Positions 8,769-19,600 of a DNA stretch of 64,000 nt are shown here, piece by piece (the stretch's first letter is position 1; each line of letters begins with the position of its first letter). Both the position numbers and the translations under genes were made by a program. The stretch covers positions 34,074-98,073 of the forward strand of contig NZ_JALCZA010000013.1 of the NCBI RefSeq assembly GCF_022690765.1, written 5' to 3'. This stretch comes from Anaeromyxobacter oryzisoli. Its GTDB lineage: Bacteria > Myxococcota > Myxococcia > Myxococcales > Anaeromyxobacteraceae. The notes below the pieces were generated by a model, which was given only the letters and a program-made list of their open reading frames with translations, searched no databases and was not told the DNA's origin.

Positions 8769-9155
8769 ATGCCACGCGCGAAGGCACTCGTGATCCGGGT
8801 CGAGGACCGCCCGGGGATGCTCGGCGAGATCGCGTCCGCTCTCGGAGCGGCCAAGGTGAACCTCCGGGCCGTGCACGGGGGCAAGGAGGGCGATCAGGGG
8901 GTGGTCCGCCTGGTGGTGGACAAGGCCGCGACGGCGAGGCGGGTGCTCGCCGCCCACGGCTGGATGCCCGAGGTGGAGGAGATCCTCGAGGTGGAGCTCG
9001 CCGACAAGCCGGGCACGCTCGGCGAGGTGGCGAGGCTGCTCGGCGACGCCAAGGTGAACATCCAGTATGTGTTCGTGAGCACCACCGGCGGGCGGAAGGC
9101 GACCGCGTTCCTCGCGGTGTCCGACCTGAAGGCGGCGCTGAAGGCGCTCAGGTGA
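8769..9155 (+). CDS. Tandem ACT-domain protein
   Basis: The 128-residue protein consists of two ACT domains. Each opens with the typical strand-turn-helix: VIRVEDRPGMLGEIASALG at about residues 8-26 and LEVELADKPGTLGEVARLLG at about 75-94, each followed by AKVN. ACT domains bind amino acids or other small ligands, usually to control enzymes. No enzyme domain is attached, so this is probably a stand-alone sensor or a subunit that associates with a partner. Ribosome site GAGGGGG lies shortly upstream. Partner and ligand cannot be read from the neighbourhood. Confidence 0.9.
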   Translation: MPRAKALVIRVEDRPGMLGEIASALGAAKVNLRAVHGGKEGDQGVVRLVVDKAATARRVLAAHGWMPEVEEILEVELADKPGTLGEVARLLGDAKVNIQYVFVSTTGGRKATAFLAVSDLKAALKALR

Positions 9156-9236
9156 CGGCCCGATCCGGAGGCGGCCGCCGCCAGGGTCGGCGTCCGCCTC
9201 TTCAATCGGTCCCGCGCCGCGTCCGCTGACTACGCG

Positions 9237-9692
9237 TCAGTGAACGGGCGGCGGCGCCGCGGCCTCGCGGCCCTGCGCCGGGGCCCGGAGTCCAAGCTGC
9301 GACAGGAGCGTCGCGGCGTCGAAGTACATCCGCGACTCGGTGATCTTCCCGCTGCGGAGCTTGAACACCTGCACGCACGGCACCTCGACCTTGCGCCCGG
9401 TCGGCGCGAGATCGCCGGTCGGCCCCTTGAGCAGGCCGGTGTGCGTACCGCGGCCCGTGAACTCCGCGATCACGCAGTCGCCCTGCCCGATGAGGCTCGT
9501 CAGCTCGCAGGTCGCGTCAGGGAACGCCCTGATCCACATCTCCGCGTCCTCGCGGAAGCCGAGCTTCACGTCGTACGGCACGTTCAGGGTCTTCGCGTCC
9601 GGATATGCACAGGAAGCGAGCTTGTCCAGGTCCTTCGCGTTGAAGGCGTCGATCACGTCCCGGACGATCGCCGTGAGATCCAAGGTAGCCAT
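9237..9692 (-). CDS. NTF2-fold/SnoaL-like (ester cyclase) protein
   Basis: The 151-residue product has the SnoaL/NTF2-like pattern: an N-terminal helix pair (VRDVIDAFNAKDLDKLASCA), FREDAEMWIRAFPDATCELT in the middle, then GRGTHTG, and the closing strand VFKLRSGKITESRMYFDAATLL. Such proteins are small cone-shaped barrels that act as cyclases, isomerases or ligand-binding proteins; the exact reaction is not predictable. A purine-rich ribosome site (GGGGGAAGGT) sits immediately before ATG. The C-terminal tail (PAQGREAAAPPP) is likely disordered. Confidence 0.82.
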   Translation of the reverse strand: MATLDLTAIVRDVIDAFNAKDLDKLASCAYPDAKTLNVPYDVKLGFREDAEMWIRAFPDATCELTSLIGQGDCVIAEFTGRGTHTGLLKGPTGDLAPTGRKVEVPCVQVFKLRSGKITESRMYFDAATLLSQLGLRAPAQGREAAAPPPVH

Positions 9693-10079
9693 ACCTTCCC
9701 CCTTTCTCGATCGACCTTCATCGATCGATCCGGATCAATCCTAGGGACGAAGGCCGGGATTGCACGTACACGTACAGTACGGCTCTCGCCGAGCGGGAGC
9801 GCGGCGGCCGGCGCGTGACGCGGGCGCCGCGCGTGGCGCCACGGCGGTTGCCGCGCGCACGGGCCGGCGCGCGTGCTCCCTGCCGCCCCGCCGGCCTGCC
9901 TCCTCACTGGCGCGCCGCTGACGCCTTCGCGAAGCGTCCACGGCGAGGTGCGAGCGAGCGGATCGGCGGGCGCCTCTGCGGGCGCCGGAGCCGCGTGGCG
10001 CCCCCGGAACGACGCGCGGGCCGGGGCCCGGCGCGCTCGAGCGCTTGCGGCCGGGGCGCGAAGGCGCCCTGAGCGCGAT
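9693..10079. other. Intergenic region, no gene seen
   Basis: I see no supported gene. The left end must hold the promoter of the NTF2-like gene; it contains TCGATCGA repeats (about 9705-9725) and the run ACGTACACGTAC near 9764. The remainder is very GC-rich and shows only low-complexity Arg/Ala frames. Confidence 0.5.
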
Positions 10080-13000
10080 CTAGCTCACGCGCCAGCGCCG
10101 GACCCACTCGGGGAGGAGCGGGGTCGACAGCTCCCACTCGACCGTGATCGGCCGCTCGCCGCGGTGAGCGCGCGGCTCGACCGCGCCGAGGAACCGGAAC
10201 GCGCTGGTCACGCCGCGGGAGTCCTTCTTGGACTCGCGGACGAACAGGAGCGGCGTGACGCCGACCTCGGCCGGGCGCAGGTGGCGCTGGCCGTCTTCGC
10301 TGTCCTCCCGGGTGCGCGACTGCGACTGCCACTGGAAGCGCGTCTCGCTCAACGGGAAGTCGGCGTACTGGAGGTGCTCGTGCTTCTGGTCCCCCTTGTC
10401 GAGGGTGACGAGGAGCAGGTCGTAGCGGCCGCCGCAGACCGGCTCGACGCCCGTGTAGAAGTTCTTGTAGCGCCCCTCGCCGCGGGTGATCGCCTCGAAC
10501 GCGGCGCTCAGCTCCACGTCGAGGTAGCGGCCGTGGACGACGAGCGGGATCTCCGGAGGGAGCGCCGCGGGGTGGGGCCTCGAGTCGGCGCGCCGCTCGA
10601 GGACAGGGAGGAGCTGCCGCAGCTCCTCCCGCAGCGTGGCGTGCGACCGCCACTCGGCGAGCAGGTCGTCGAGCCGGGAGGCCTCGAACCGGCCATGGAG
10701 CACGACGAACAGCATCGCCGCGATCCTGCGCTCGAGCGCGGAGCGCGGCGGCTCGAGCGCGACGAGCCGCTTCCAGACCGACAGCCGGAGGGGATCGCTC
10801 GCGTGCAGGAGCTTCTGGACGTTCGCCAGCGCCTCGCGCTCCGCCGTTCCCGCAGGGAGCTGCGCGAGCCCGACGTCCGCCCGGAGCGACGTCCACGACC
10901 GGCCGCCCCGGTACAGGTCGAGCGGATCCACCTCGGTCTCCCGGAGGAAGGCCTCCAGATCCCAGCCCCGCTCGCGGTGCGCGCCAAGGAGTGCGCGCAG
11001 CCCGTCCAGGCTCGACGGGATGGCGCGCTTCACGCGCTCGAGGACGTCCCGCTGCGCCCGCTCCTCGAACTGGAGCACGCAGCCGGACGGCAGCCGGCCG
11101 AAGCCCTTCTCGAGGAACTCGCGCAGCTCCCGAGGCGTGTGGCCGAGGAGCTCGCGGAGGTGCCGGTCGAAGCGGAACCTCGGGTGCTGGAGGCCGGTCA
11201 CGTCGAGGACGGTGAGGATGTCCTTGTCCCGCGTGCGCCGGAGCCCCCGTCCGAGCTGCTGCAGGAAGACGGTGGTGCTCTCGGTCGGCCGGAAGAAGAA
11301 GAGCGTGTTCACGTCGGGGATGTCCACGCCCTCGTTGAAGAGGTCCACCACGCAGAGCACCTGGACCCTCCCGCTCGTCAGGTCCCCCTTGGCCCGGTCG
11401 CGCTCCTCGCGCGGGGTGTCGGCGGTGAGCGGCCGCGCGGCGAGCCCGAGCGCGGAGAGGCGGTCCGCCACGACGCGCGCGTGGGCCTTGTCCACGCAGA
11501 ACGCGAGCGCGCGGATCTGCTCGGGTCGCGCGACGCGCTCGCGGATGGCGCGCGTGACGGCCCGCACCCAGAGCTCCTGGGCGTCGATGAGGCGCCGCGA
11601 CAGGTCGGACTCGACGTACCCGCCGTCCCACCTCACGTCCGACAGGTCGAGCCCGTCCACGTCGAGCACGAAGTAACGGAATGGGACGAGGATCTGCTGC
11701 TGGATGGCGTCCCAGACGCGGAGGTTGCCGACGTACGGACGAGGGAAGTGCTCCTCGTAGAGGCGCGCGTCCGCCCGCTCCGGCGTGGCGGTGAGCCCGA
11801 CGAGCTGCTTCGGGCGGAGCCGATCCAGGAGCTCGGCGTAGCTCGGCGCCGCCGCGTGGTGCACCTCGTCCACGATCACGTGGTCGAACGCGGTGGGGTC
11901 GAGCGCGGTCGCCTGGGCCAGCGCCTGGATGGACGCGAACACGTGTCGCCCCGCCTCGGGGCGCTGCCCGTCCACCCAGAGCTCCCCGAAGTGCTGGCGC
12001 CGCAGCACGTGCCGGAAGACGCGCATCGACTGCTCCAGGATCTCCTTGCGGTGCGCGACGAAGAGGAGGGAGTCGACCTGCCCCGCGCGGAGGAGCTGCT
12101 CGTAGTCGAACGCGGCGACGAGCGTCTTGCCGGTCCCGGTCGCGGCGACGACCAGGTTGCGCGTCCGCCCCGCCGCGCGCGCGTCCTGCAGCTCGCGGAG
12201 AATGGGCTTCTGCCACTCCTTGGGCTCGAGATCGAAGGCGAAGAAGTCGGTCGTGCGCTCCGCCTCGGAGAGGGCCCGGACGAGCCGGCGCGTCGCGGCG
12301 TCCGTCCCGTCGAACGGCTCGAAGCGGTCGGCGTCCACCCAGTAGCTCTCGAAGACGTCCCGCATCTCCTCGAAGAGGGCGGGCTGGTCGGCCTGGGCGA
12401 GCCGGACGTTCCACTCGAGCCCCTCGGTCTGCGCGGCGTGCGAGAGGTTCGAGGAGCCCACGTAGGCCGTCGAGTACTCGCTGCTCCGGTGGAAGAGCCA
12501 CGCCTTCGCGTGCAGGCGGGTCGTGGTGTCGTCGTACGAGACGCGCACCTCGGCGCCGAGGCGGTGCAGCAGCTCGATCGCCTTCACCTCCGTCGCCCGC
12601 ATGTAGGTGGTCGTGAGGACGCGGAGGGGACGGCCGAGCGCGCGGTGGCGCTCGATGAGGGGGCGGAACTTGTCGAGCCCGCTCAGCTTGATGAAGGAGC
12701 AGAGGAGGTCGATCCGGTCCGCGCTCGCGAACTCGCTCGCCAGGTGCGAGAGCACGCTCTCACCGTGCGCGTTCGTGAGGAGCCCGGAGGAGAGCAGCGA
12801 GCCGCGAGGGGGCCTGCTCGACGTCGGCCCACGCCCGGGGGCTCGCTCCGCGATCCCGTGCAGGATCCGGTCGCGAAGGACGGTCTCCCCAGGCCGGAAC
12901 GGTCCCCCGTCGCCGACGCGCTCGAGGATCGCGCGGGCGACGGCGATCTTCTCGAGCGCGTTGCTCTTCGCCTCGATGGCGATGCGTGCGGCGTCGCGCA

Positions 13001-13166
13001 CCAGCGTGACGAGCTGCTCGTCCACGTCGGAGTCCTTCCCGACAGTCGCGATCTCGATCGCGTGGGTCTCCTCGAGCCTCGCGAGGCGAGCCTCGAGCGC
13101 CTCGGAGACCACCTCGTCGTAGACCCCGACAGGGAGCTCGGCGTGCGAGCGGCGCCAGATGGACAC
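10080..13166 (-). CDS. Superfamily 2 helicase with N-terminal PLD nuclease domain and C-terminal DUF3427
   Basis: The 1028-residue protein has three modules. A phospholipase-D-type nuclease domain covers roughly residues 110-290, with LHAKAWLF near 218 and GSSNLS as the HxK...N signature. An SF2 helicase core follows: Walker A ATGTGKT near 344, VDEVHHAA near 434, LTATPERAD, and QQLGRGLRR as motif VI. The C-terminal third matches DUF3427, ending in a domain with FYTGVEPVCGGRYDLLLVTL and QWQSQSRT. Proteins of this layout are stand-alone DNA helicase-nucleases, often in accessory or defence regions; the exact role is not established. The start is GTG with GGAG upstream. Only one HxK motif is obvious, so the PLD domain may need to dimerise. 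Confidence 0.9.
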   Translation of the reverse strand: MSIWRRSHAELPVGVYDEVVSEALEARLARLEETHAIEIATVGKDSDVDEQLVTLVRDAARIAIEAKSNALEKIAVARAILERVGDGGPFRPGETVLRDRILHGIAERAPGRGPTSSRPPRGSLLSSGLLTNAHGESVLSHLASEFASADRIDLLCSFIKLSGLDKFRPLIERHRALGRPLRVLTTTYMRATEVKAIELLHRLGAEVRVSYDDTTTRLHAKAWLFHRSSEYSTAYVGSSNLSHAAQTEGLEWNVRLAQADQPALFEEMRDVFESYWVDADRFEPFDGTDAATRRLVRALSEAERTTDFFAFDLEPKEWQKPILRELQDARAAGRTRNLVVAATGTGKTLVAAFDYEQLLRAGQVDSLLFVAHRKEILEQSMRVFRHVLRRQHFGELWVDGQRPEAGRHVFASIQALAQATALDPTAFDHVIVDEVHHAAAPSYAELLDRLRPKQLVGLTATPERADARLYEEHFPRPYVGNLRVWDAIQQQILVPFRYFVLDVDGLDLSDVRWDGGYVESDLSRRLIDAQELWVRAVTRAIRERVARPEQIRALAFCVDKAHARVVADRLSALGLAARPLTADTPREERDRAKGDLTSGRVQVLCVVDLFNEGVDIPDVNTLFFFRPTESTTVFLQQLGRGLRRTRDKDILTVLDVTGLQHPRFRFDRHLRELLGHTPRELREFLEKGFGRLPSGCVLQFEERAQRDVLERVKRAIPSSLDGLRALLGAHRERGWDLEAFLRETEVDPLDLYRGGRSWTSLRADVGLAQLPAGTAEREALANVQKLLHASDPLRLSVWKRLVALEPPRSALERRIAAMLFVVLHGRFEASRLDDLLAEWRSHATLREELRQLLPVLERRADSRPHPAALPPEIPLVVHGRYLDVELSAAFEAITRGEGRYKNFYTGVEPVCGGRYDLLLVTLDKGDQKHEHLQYADFPLSETRFQWQSQSRTREDSEDGQRHLRPAEVGVTPLLFVRESKKDSRGVTSAFRFLGAVEPRAHRGERPITVEWELSTPLLPEWVRRWRVS

Positions 13167-13259
13167 GGTTCGTGCTCCGGATCTTCGTGAGAAGGGGCTC
13201 GAGCCTACCCGGAGACGGACACGCGCGGGAGAGGCGCCTGCGCCTCGTCTTCGGTGGGC

Positions 13260-16200
13260 TCAACCGTGCGTCACCCACCTCACGGTCCCCTCCGCCGTGA
13301 ACAGCAGCCCCGCCTCGATCTCGCCCTCCCTCGCGACGCCGAGGGCGACGAGCATCCGCGCGTAGCTCCGGACCTGCTCGACGTACGCGGCGTGCGTCGC
13401 GTGCACGTCACCGGCGGGCGGGGCGTCGGTCTTGAAGTCCACCACGGCGATCCGGCCGCCGCGCGTGCCGAGGAGGTCCACGTAGCCCTGCACGAGCTTG
13501 CCGTCCGCCGCGAGCGCGACCGGGTACTCGAGCTGGAGATCCGCGCCGGGCGGGCGGCGGAGCCCCGCGGCCGCGAGCGCGGCGAGCGCCCGCCTGACGT
13601 CCTCGATCGCCTCGGCGTGCCGCTCGGCGAGGCCGCTCGCGGAGGCCGCGCGCGCGACGGCGGCGGCGGGTGAGAGCGCCGCGTCGCGGAGCGCGAGGCC
13701 GATCGCCGCGTGGACCGTCTCGCCGAACACCGGGCCGAAGCGGCTCCTCCGCTCGGGGCGCGGCAGGCCGGCCTCGCCCGGGCGCTCGGCGGCCTCGATC
13801 CTCGCGTGCGCCTCGGCCGTGACCGCGCCCGGCGTGAACCGCGGCCGCGCCGCGTCCGCCACGGCCGCCTTCCACGCGGCGTGGACCTCGGCCGCGAGAT
13901 CGGAGGCGTCGCCGGTCGGGCGCGTCGCGGGGGCCGGGAGCGCGCTCGCCCACGCCGGCTCGGCGTCGAGCGCGTAGGGCTCGAGCGCCTCCATCAGCGC
14001 CGGCGGCGCGCCCGCGACCAGGCGGCCGGTGACGCGGCGCGGGTCGGGCTCGCCCGCCACGGGCAGGACGAGCAGATCGCGCGCGCGGGTCGCGGCCACG
14101 TAGACGAGCCGGAGCCGCTCGGCGTCGAGGTACCGCTGCTCGCGCGCCGCGACCTCGCCGTCCGCGGGCTCGTCCCAGACGAGGCCGTCGAGCGCGATCC
14201 CCCAGGACCGGCCGGTCCGATCGATCACGAACGGGCTCCGGACGGCGCGCGCCGCGAGGTCGGCGCACGCGTCCCAGAGCACGACGATGGGGAACTCGAG
14301 CCCCTTCGCCTGGTGGACGGTGAGGATCTGCACCGCCTCGCTCGCGACCGGCCGCGGGGGATCGAGGGGCACGGGATCTTCCACCCACGCCCTGAGCCGC
14401 GCCGTGGCGGCGTCGAAGTCGAGCCCCTCGGCCGCGAGGGCGTCGAGCGCGAGGCAGAGCTCCCGGAGCGCCTCGAGCCGCTGCGCCCCGTTCGGCCCGA
14501 GGGCGGCGGCGCGGCCGAACGCGGTCCGCTCGAGGAGGTCGCGGGCGGTCGCGCCCGGCGAGCGCGCGAGCCGCTCCCGGCGGAGCTCGCCGACGAGCTC
14601 GAGCGCGGCGCGGGCCCTGAGCACGCCGGGGTGGGTCGAGGTCTCCTCCGCGGCGCGAGCGCGCGCGAGGTCATCCAGGTCCAGCGCGAAGAACGGCGGC
14701 CGGAGCAGCGCGGCCTGGGCGACGCCGTCGTCCCGGTCGGCGAGGGCCCGGAGCCCGAGCAGGAACTGCTGGTGGAGCGGATCGCCGAGGAAGAGCGAGC
14801 CGCCGCGCGCGGCGTACGGCACGCCGAGCCGGTCCAGCTCGGGGAAGAGGAGCGGCAGGTTGCTCGTGGCGGTGACGAGGATCGCGACGTCGCCGAAGCC
14901 GGCCGGACGTGGCGCGCCGGTCGCGGGATCGACGATGGCCCGCCTCTCCCCGTCGACGAGCCAGCGGAGCCACGCCGCGAGGGCCTTCGCCTCGGTGGCG
15001 CGGAAGACCGGCTTCCGCCCGTCCTCGGCGGCGAGCGGCAGGAGCTGGACCGCGGTGGCGGCGTGGCCCTCGCGCCCGGCGAGGAGCGGCTCGTTCGCGA
15101 CCGTCCCGGCGTCGGGATCGAAGACGGGCTTCCCCTCGACCGGGCGGCCCAGCAGGTCATCGAAGCGCGCGTCGAGCCACTCGACCAGCGCGGGCTCGCT
15201 CCGGAAGTTGGCCTGGAGCTTCGCGACGACCGGTCGTGGCTCGCCTCGCTCGATGATCGCCCGCACGGCCGCGTACACCCCGATGTCGGCGCGGCGGAAG
15301 CGGTAGATCGACTGCTTCGGGTCGCCCACGATGGTGAGCTTCCCCGGCGCGAGCGCGACGTCGCTCCAGTCCGCCGCGATCGCGCCACGCTCGCACAGGT
15401 AAAGGACGATCTCGGCCTGGAGCGGGTCGGTGTCCTGGAACTCGTCCACCATCACGTGGTCGAACAGCGCCTGGTAGCCGGCGCGGACGGCGAGGTCGTC
15501 GCGCAGCAGGTCCCGGAGCTCGATGAGCAGATCGAGCTGATCGACCGCGCGGTGACGCGCCTTCACCTGGCCGTACATCGCCACGACCGCGGGCGCGGCG
15601 GCGACGAGGCGGCGCGCGAGCCAGCCCGCGAGCGGGCGGAGGAGGTCCTCGTGCAGCGAGCCCTCGCGGAGCGCCTTCTTCCCGTCGTCGCCGAGGAACG
15701 CCTTGTAGAGGGCCCACCCGGCGTCGTCGTCGGGGAAGTCCGCCTTCTTGCCGAGCTTGTCCGGCGGGCCGCAGCGCAGCAGCTCCTTCAGGACGAGGAC
15801 CGGATCCTCCTCTTCGCGGACGCGCTCCAGCCGGCGCCCGGTCGCCGCGATCCAGCGCGAGCCGCGCCCGTCCCCCCTCGACGCCTTCGCGTGGCCGACG
15901 AACTCGTCCACGAGGTCGCGGACCTTGCCGAGGTCGGGCCGCCGTGCGGGCGGGACCACCGGCGGGACGTCGCGCGTCCGCACCAGCGCCTCGACCAGGC
16001 AGTCGAGCCCGGCGATCTCGCCGTGGTCGTGCACGCGCCGCTCGGCGCGGACGCCGGCGCGGAGCGCGTCCAGGAAGGCGGACTGCGCGGCCTCGGCGAC
16101 CTCCGCGTCCACGCGGCCGGCGAGCTCCGCCGCGAGCGTCCCCGCCTCCACGGCGTGCAGGAGGGCCGCGAACGCCTCCGCGACGAGCGGCCCCTCGTCC

Positions 16201-16613
16201 TCCACGACGTCGTAGGACGGCGAGAGCCGCGCCTCGACGGGCCGCAGCCGGAGGAGGCGATCGGCGAACGAGTGGATGGTCCCGACCGGCGCGGTGTCGA
16301 GCGCCGCGAGCGCGCCGGCGAGCCGCTCGCGCCGGACGTCGGTCAGGTCCGGGCGGGCCAGCTCGCGGAGGAGGGCCTCGCGGATCCGGAGCCGCAGCTC
16401 GCCCGCCGCCTTCCGGGTGAACGTGATCGCCGCGACCCGGCCCAGGGCGAGCGCCGGGCCGTCGTCGGCCGGGGCGACGAGCTCGACGAGGCGGGCCACG
16501 AGCAGCGTCGTCTTGCCTGTCCCCGCGCCCGCGTCGGCGATGACGTTCACGCCGCGCGCGTGGACGGCGGCGTCGCGATCCTGCTGGTCGGGTGCGGGCC
16601 TCCGCGTGCTCAT
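13260..16613 (-). CDS. UvrD/RecB-type helicase-nuclease, AddA-like
   Basis: The 1117-residue protein begins MSTRRPAPDQQDRD and has an SF1 helicase core: Walker A DAGAGTGKTTLL near residue 28, ITFTRKAAGEL (motif Ia), VDEFQDTDPLQ (motif II), GDPKQSIYRFR (motif III), TVHQAKGLEFP (motif V) and LVYVAATRARDLLVLP (motif VI). The C-terminus is a PD-(D/E)XK nuclease with FGETVHAAI, GYVDLLG and VVDFKTD near 1058. Together with the upstream gene it forms an AddAB/RecBCD-type end-resection enzyme for double-strand breaks. Its ATG overlaps the stop of the AddB-like gene (ATGA), implying translational coupling. I rejected a much longer upstream extension because it is a shadow of the AddB-like gene. Confidence 0.93.
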   Translation of the reverse strand: MSTRRPAPDQQDRDAAVHARGVNVIADAGAGTGKTTLLVARLVELVAPADDGPALALGRVAAITFTRKAAGELRLRIREALLRELARPDLTDVRRERLAGALAALDTAPVGTIHSFADRLLRLRPVEARLSPSYDVVEDEGPLVAEAFAALLHAVEAGTLAAELAGRVDAEVAEAAQSAFLDALRAGVRAERRVHDHGEIAGLDCLVEALVRTRDVPPVVPPARRPDLGKVRDLVDEFVGHAKASRGDGRGSRWIAATGRRLERVREEEDPVLVLKELLRCGPPDKLGKKADFPDDDAGWALYKAFLGDDGKKALREGSLHEDLLRPLAGWLARRLVAAAPAVVAMYGQVKARHRAVDQLDLLIELRDLLRDDLAVRAGYQALFDHVMVDEFQDTDPLQAEIVLYLCERGAIAADWSDVALAPGKLTIVGDPKQSIYRFRRADIGVYAAVRAIIERGEPRPVVAKLQANFRSEPALVEWLDARFDDLLGRPVEGKPVFDPDAGTVANEPLLAGREGHAATAVQLLPLAAEDGRKPVFRATEAKALAAWLRWLVDGERRAIVDPATGAPRPAGFGDVAILVTATSNLPLLFPELDRLGVPYAARGGSLFLGDPLHQQFLLGLRALADRDDGVAQAALLRPPFFALDLDDLARARAAEETSTHPGVLRARAALELVGELRRERLARSPGATARDLLERTAFGRAAALGPNGAQRLEALRELCLALDALAAEGLDFDAATARLRAWVEDPVPLDPPRPVASEAVQILTVHQAKGLEFPIVVLWDACADLAARAVRSPFVIDRTGRSWGIALDGLVWDEPADGEVAAREQRYLDAERLRLVYVAATRARDLLVLPVAGEPDPRRVTGRLVAGAPPALMEALEPYALDAEPAWASALPAPATRPTGDASDLAAEVHAAWKAAVADAARPRFTPGAVTAEAHARIEAAERPGEAGLPRPERRSRFGPVFGETVHAAIGLALRDAALSPAAAVARAASASGLAERHAEAIEDVRRALAALAAAGLRRPPGADLQLEYPVALAADGKLVQGYVDLLGTRGGRIAVVDFKTDAPPAGDVHATHAAYVEQVRSYARMLVALGVAREGEIEAGLLFTAEGTVRWVTHG

Positions 16614-19600
16614 CCCTCGTCCTCCTCGCCGACCCGCTTGAGCGCGCCGAACCGCGCGAGCGGCCCGTCCTCCACCTCCGCGAGCGCCTCCCGGGCGCGC
16701 GCGGCGGCGCCGTCGCCGCAGAGCACGTGGAACGGACAGTACGCACAGTCGTCCTCGTCGGCGGACGGCGGGAACGCCCGCGCGTGGAGGAGGTGCGCCG
16801 CGGTGGCGAGCCACTCGCTCGTCGCCTTCTCGAGCGCCGCCGCGTCGGCGCGGAACGCCCGCTCCATCACCTCGCCCCGGCCGTCCGCGTACGCGTAGGC
16901 GACCGCGACCTTCGCGGGCGTCCCCCACTGCTTCGCGAGCTTCCGAGCTGCGAGCTGGTAGAGGCCGAGCTGGATGTCCCGGAGCGGCGTGGGGCCGGCC
17001 TCGGCCTTCACCCGCGGGTGCGCCTTGCCGGACTTGAGGTCGCGCACGACGGCCACGCCGTCCTCGACGTCCACGCGATCGATGTACCCGTGCACGTGGA
17101 GCGTCGCCCCGCCGGCGGCGACCGCGAGCGGCGCGGGGGTGCCGAAGGGGAGCTCCACGCCGACGAAGCGGCGCCCGGCGCCCTCCCAGTCGTACCGGAG
17201 GAACGCCCCCACCGCGTCGTGGAGCCGGTCGCGCTCCTTGCGGCGCACGCCCTCCCCGACGAGCGGGTACTCGCAGAGGAACGCGTCGAGCTCGCGATCC
17301 GCCACCGCGTCGGCGAGCTTCAGCCACTTCTTCGCCGTCCCCTCGCGCCGCGAGAACGCGGGCCCGTGCTCCCGGTAGAAGACCTCGACCACCCGGTGGA
17401 GGAGGCTCCCGAACGCGGTCGCGTCGAGCTCGCGGAGCGACGGCGCGCCGGCGGGCTCCTCCCAGCCGAGGATGCGGCGCATGAGGAACATGCGCGGACA
17501 CTGGAGGAGCTGCTGGAGCGCGGAGGCGGAGATGGGCCGCTCCGGGACGACGCCCGGGATCGGCGGGAAATGGTCGCCGGCCCCGAGCACGCCGTCCCCT
17601 GGGCCGAGCGGGCCCGCGGGGGCGCGGAGCGCGGCGACGCGGCCGAGATCGAGGAGCGGCGCGCCGGTCCACTCCGGAGGGAGGGCCGGATCGACCCGCG
17701 CCACGCGGTCGAGCCAGCTCGCGTCCGTGACCGGGTGCGCCGCGCGGAAGGCGGCGGCGGCGCGCGCCGCGGGGCGGAAGTGGTCCCGGCGGAGGGCGGC
17801 GCCGTCCGGCACCGGGTCGGCGGGCCTCCCGGTGTCCGCCCGTGGGCGCGCGAGCGCGGCCGCCGCGTCGATGAAGATCGAGCTCGGCTCGCGCTCGGTC
17901 CGGGCGAGATCCACGCGCGGCGCCGAGAGGGCGATCGCCTCGCGGCCGCCCTGGACGGCGGCGACGAGCGCGTGCACCTGGGCCGAGACGCGGTCCTCGG
18001 CGCGCGCGATCACGCGCCCGGCCGCCGCCCGCTCGAGCGCCTCGCGGAGGGCGGCAGGTACGACCGGATCCTCTCGCGGCCGCGACGGGAGCACGCCCTC
18101 GCACAGGCCGATCACCCGCACGGCGGCGAAGTCGAGCCCCGCCGCGCCGGCCACCGTGCCGACGTACACCGCCGGCTCGCCGAACCGGCCCCGCGGGATG
18201 CGCAGCGCGAGCAGGTGATCCTCGATCACCTCGAGCGCGTCCTCGCCCGCGAGCGCCTTCCCGAGGCGGCCGGCGCAGGCCGGCGCGATCGCCTCGAGGA
18301 GGCGCGCTGGAAGGGCGGCACCGTCGCCGGGCGCGAGCAGCCAGCGCGCGAGGAAGCCGCCGAAGACGTCGGCGACGGCCGCGAGCGACGCCTCGTCCAC
18401 GACGGCGCGGGCGACGCCGACGAGTGCGTCGAGGGCGGGGCGGATCGCGCGGAGGTTGCGGAGGGTGCGCTCGAGGCGCCAGCCCTCCCGCGCCGCGGAG
18501 TCCTCGTCCGTCCGGGCGCGGGCCAGCGCCGCCTCGAGCTCGAGCGCGCGCGCCGCGGCCCGCTCCTGCCACGCGAGCGCGCCCTGCGGGTGAGCCGCGT
18601 TGCCGCCGACGGTGCCGAGGCCGAAGGCGAGCTCCATCGCCTCGCCATGGGTGAGGTGGGTGCGGCCCCCGTCGCCGTCGAGCCGGAGCGCGGGGAGGAC
18701 CGGCGCGAGCGCGTCGGCGGAGAGGTGCGAGCGGAGCGCGCGCAGCACCGCGAGGACACGCGCGCCCGCCGTCGTCGAGATCGCCGGCAGCCCGCCCGCC
18801 ACGTACACCGGGAGCGGTCCGCCCTCGAAGGGGAGGCGCGCCAGGCGATCCGCCACGAGCTGCGCGAGCGGATCCTGGGCGGGGACGAGGACGGCGAGCT
18901 CCTCGAGCGGCCGGCGCGCCTCGAGGACCTGGCGCGTCACCCAGAGCGCGGTCGCATCGAGCTCCGCCTCCACGCCCGCGTGCTCCTCGAGCTCGACGGT
19001 CCCGTCCGGGCCGCGGCTCCGCGGGCGGTCCGGAGCCGCGAGGACCGCGGCGTCGGCGAAGAGGTAGGTCGCGAGGAGGTCGCGCTCGATCGGCGCGGCC
19101 GGTTCGGCCGGCGGTGCCGCGGCGGCCCGGGTCGCCGTGGCCGCCGCCGTTCGCGGGTCGGGCGCCGCTTCGCCGGTGGTGGCCGGACCCGTCGTCGGTC
19201 GCCCTGAGCCCGAAGGGCGATTTGGGAGGGAAGCGAGCGCTCTCATCGCCTCGGCGCCGTAGAGCGTCTCGAGGCGACGGGCGTGCCGCGCCGAGAGGGG
19301 CCGCAAGGCCCGGAGCGCGAGCGTGAGCTCCGGGATCGCCGAGAGGAACCGTGCGTGGACCGCGTCCTCGTGGCCGGTGGCGAGCGCGAGCGTCGATCCG
19401 GCGAAGGGCCAGGCGCGCCCGTCGCGCTGGAGGAGGGCCGTCGCCTCGCGGTACAGGCGCGCCGTGCTCCAGGACGTCCCCGCTTCGGCGAAGACGCGCT
19501 CCCAGACGCGCGCGAGATCACGCGTCGGCGCCGCGTCGGCCGGGAGGTCGTCCGGGCCGAGCCCCGCGGCCTCGAGCTCGGCGATCGCGGCGGCGAAGGC

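Noticed and set aside
9873..13190. Plus-strand frame of more than 1000 codons
   Set aside because: It is the antisense shadow of the helicase gene, with Glu/Arg-rich, motif-free sequence.
16614..18572. Possible extension of the AddA-like protein
   Set aside because: The extension overlaps the whole AddB-like coding region in another frame and is low complexity; the ATGA junction gives the real start.
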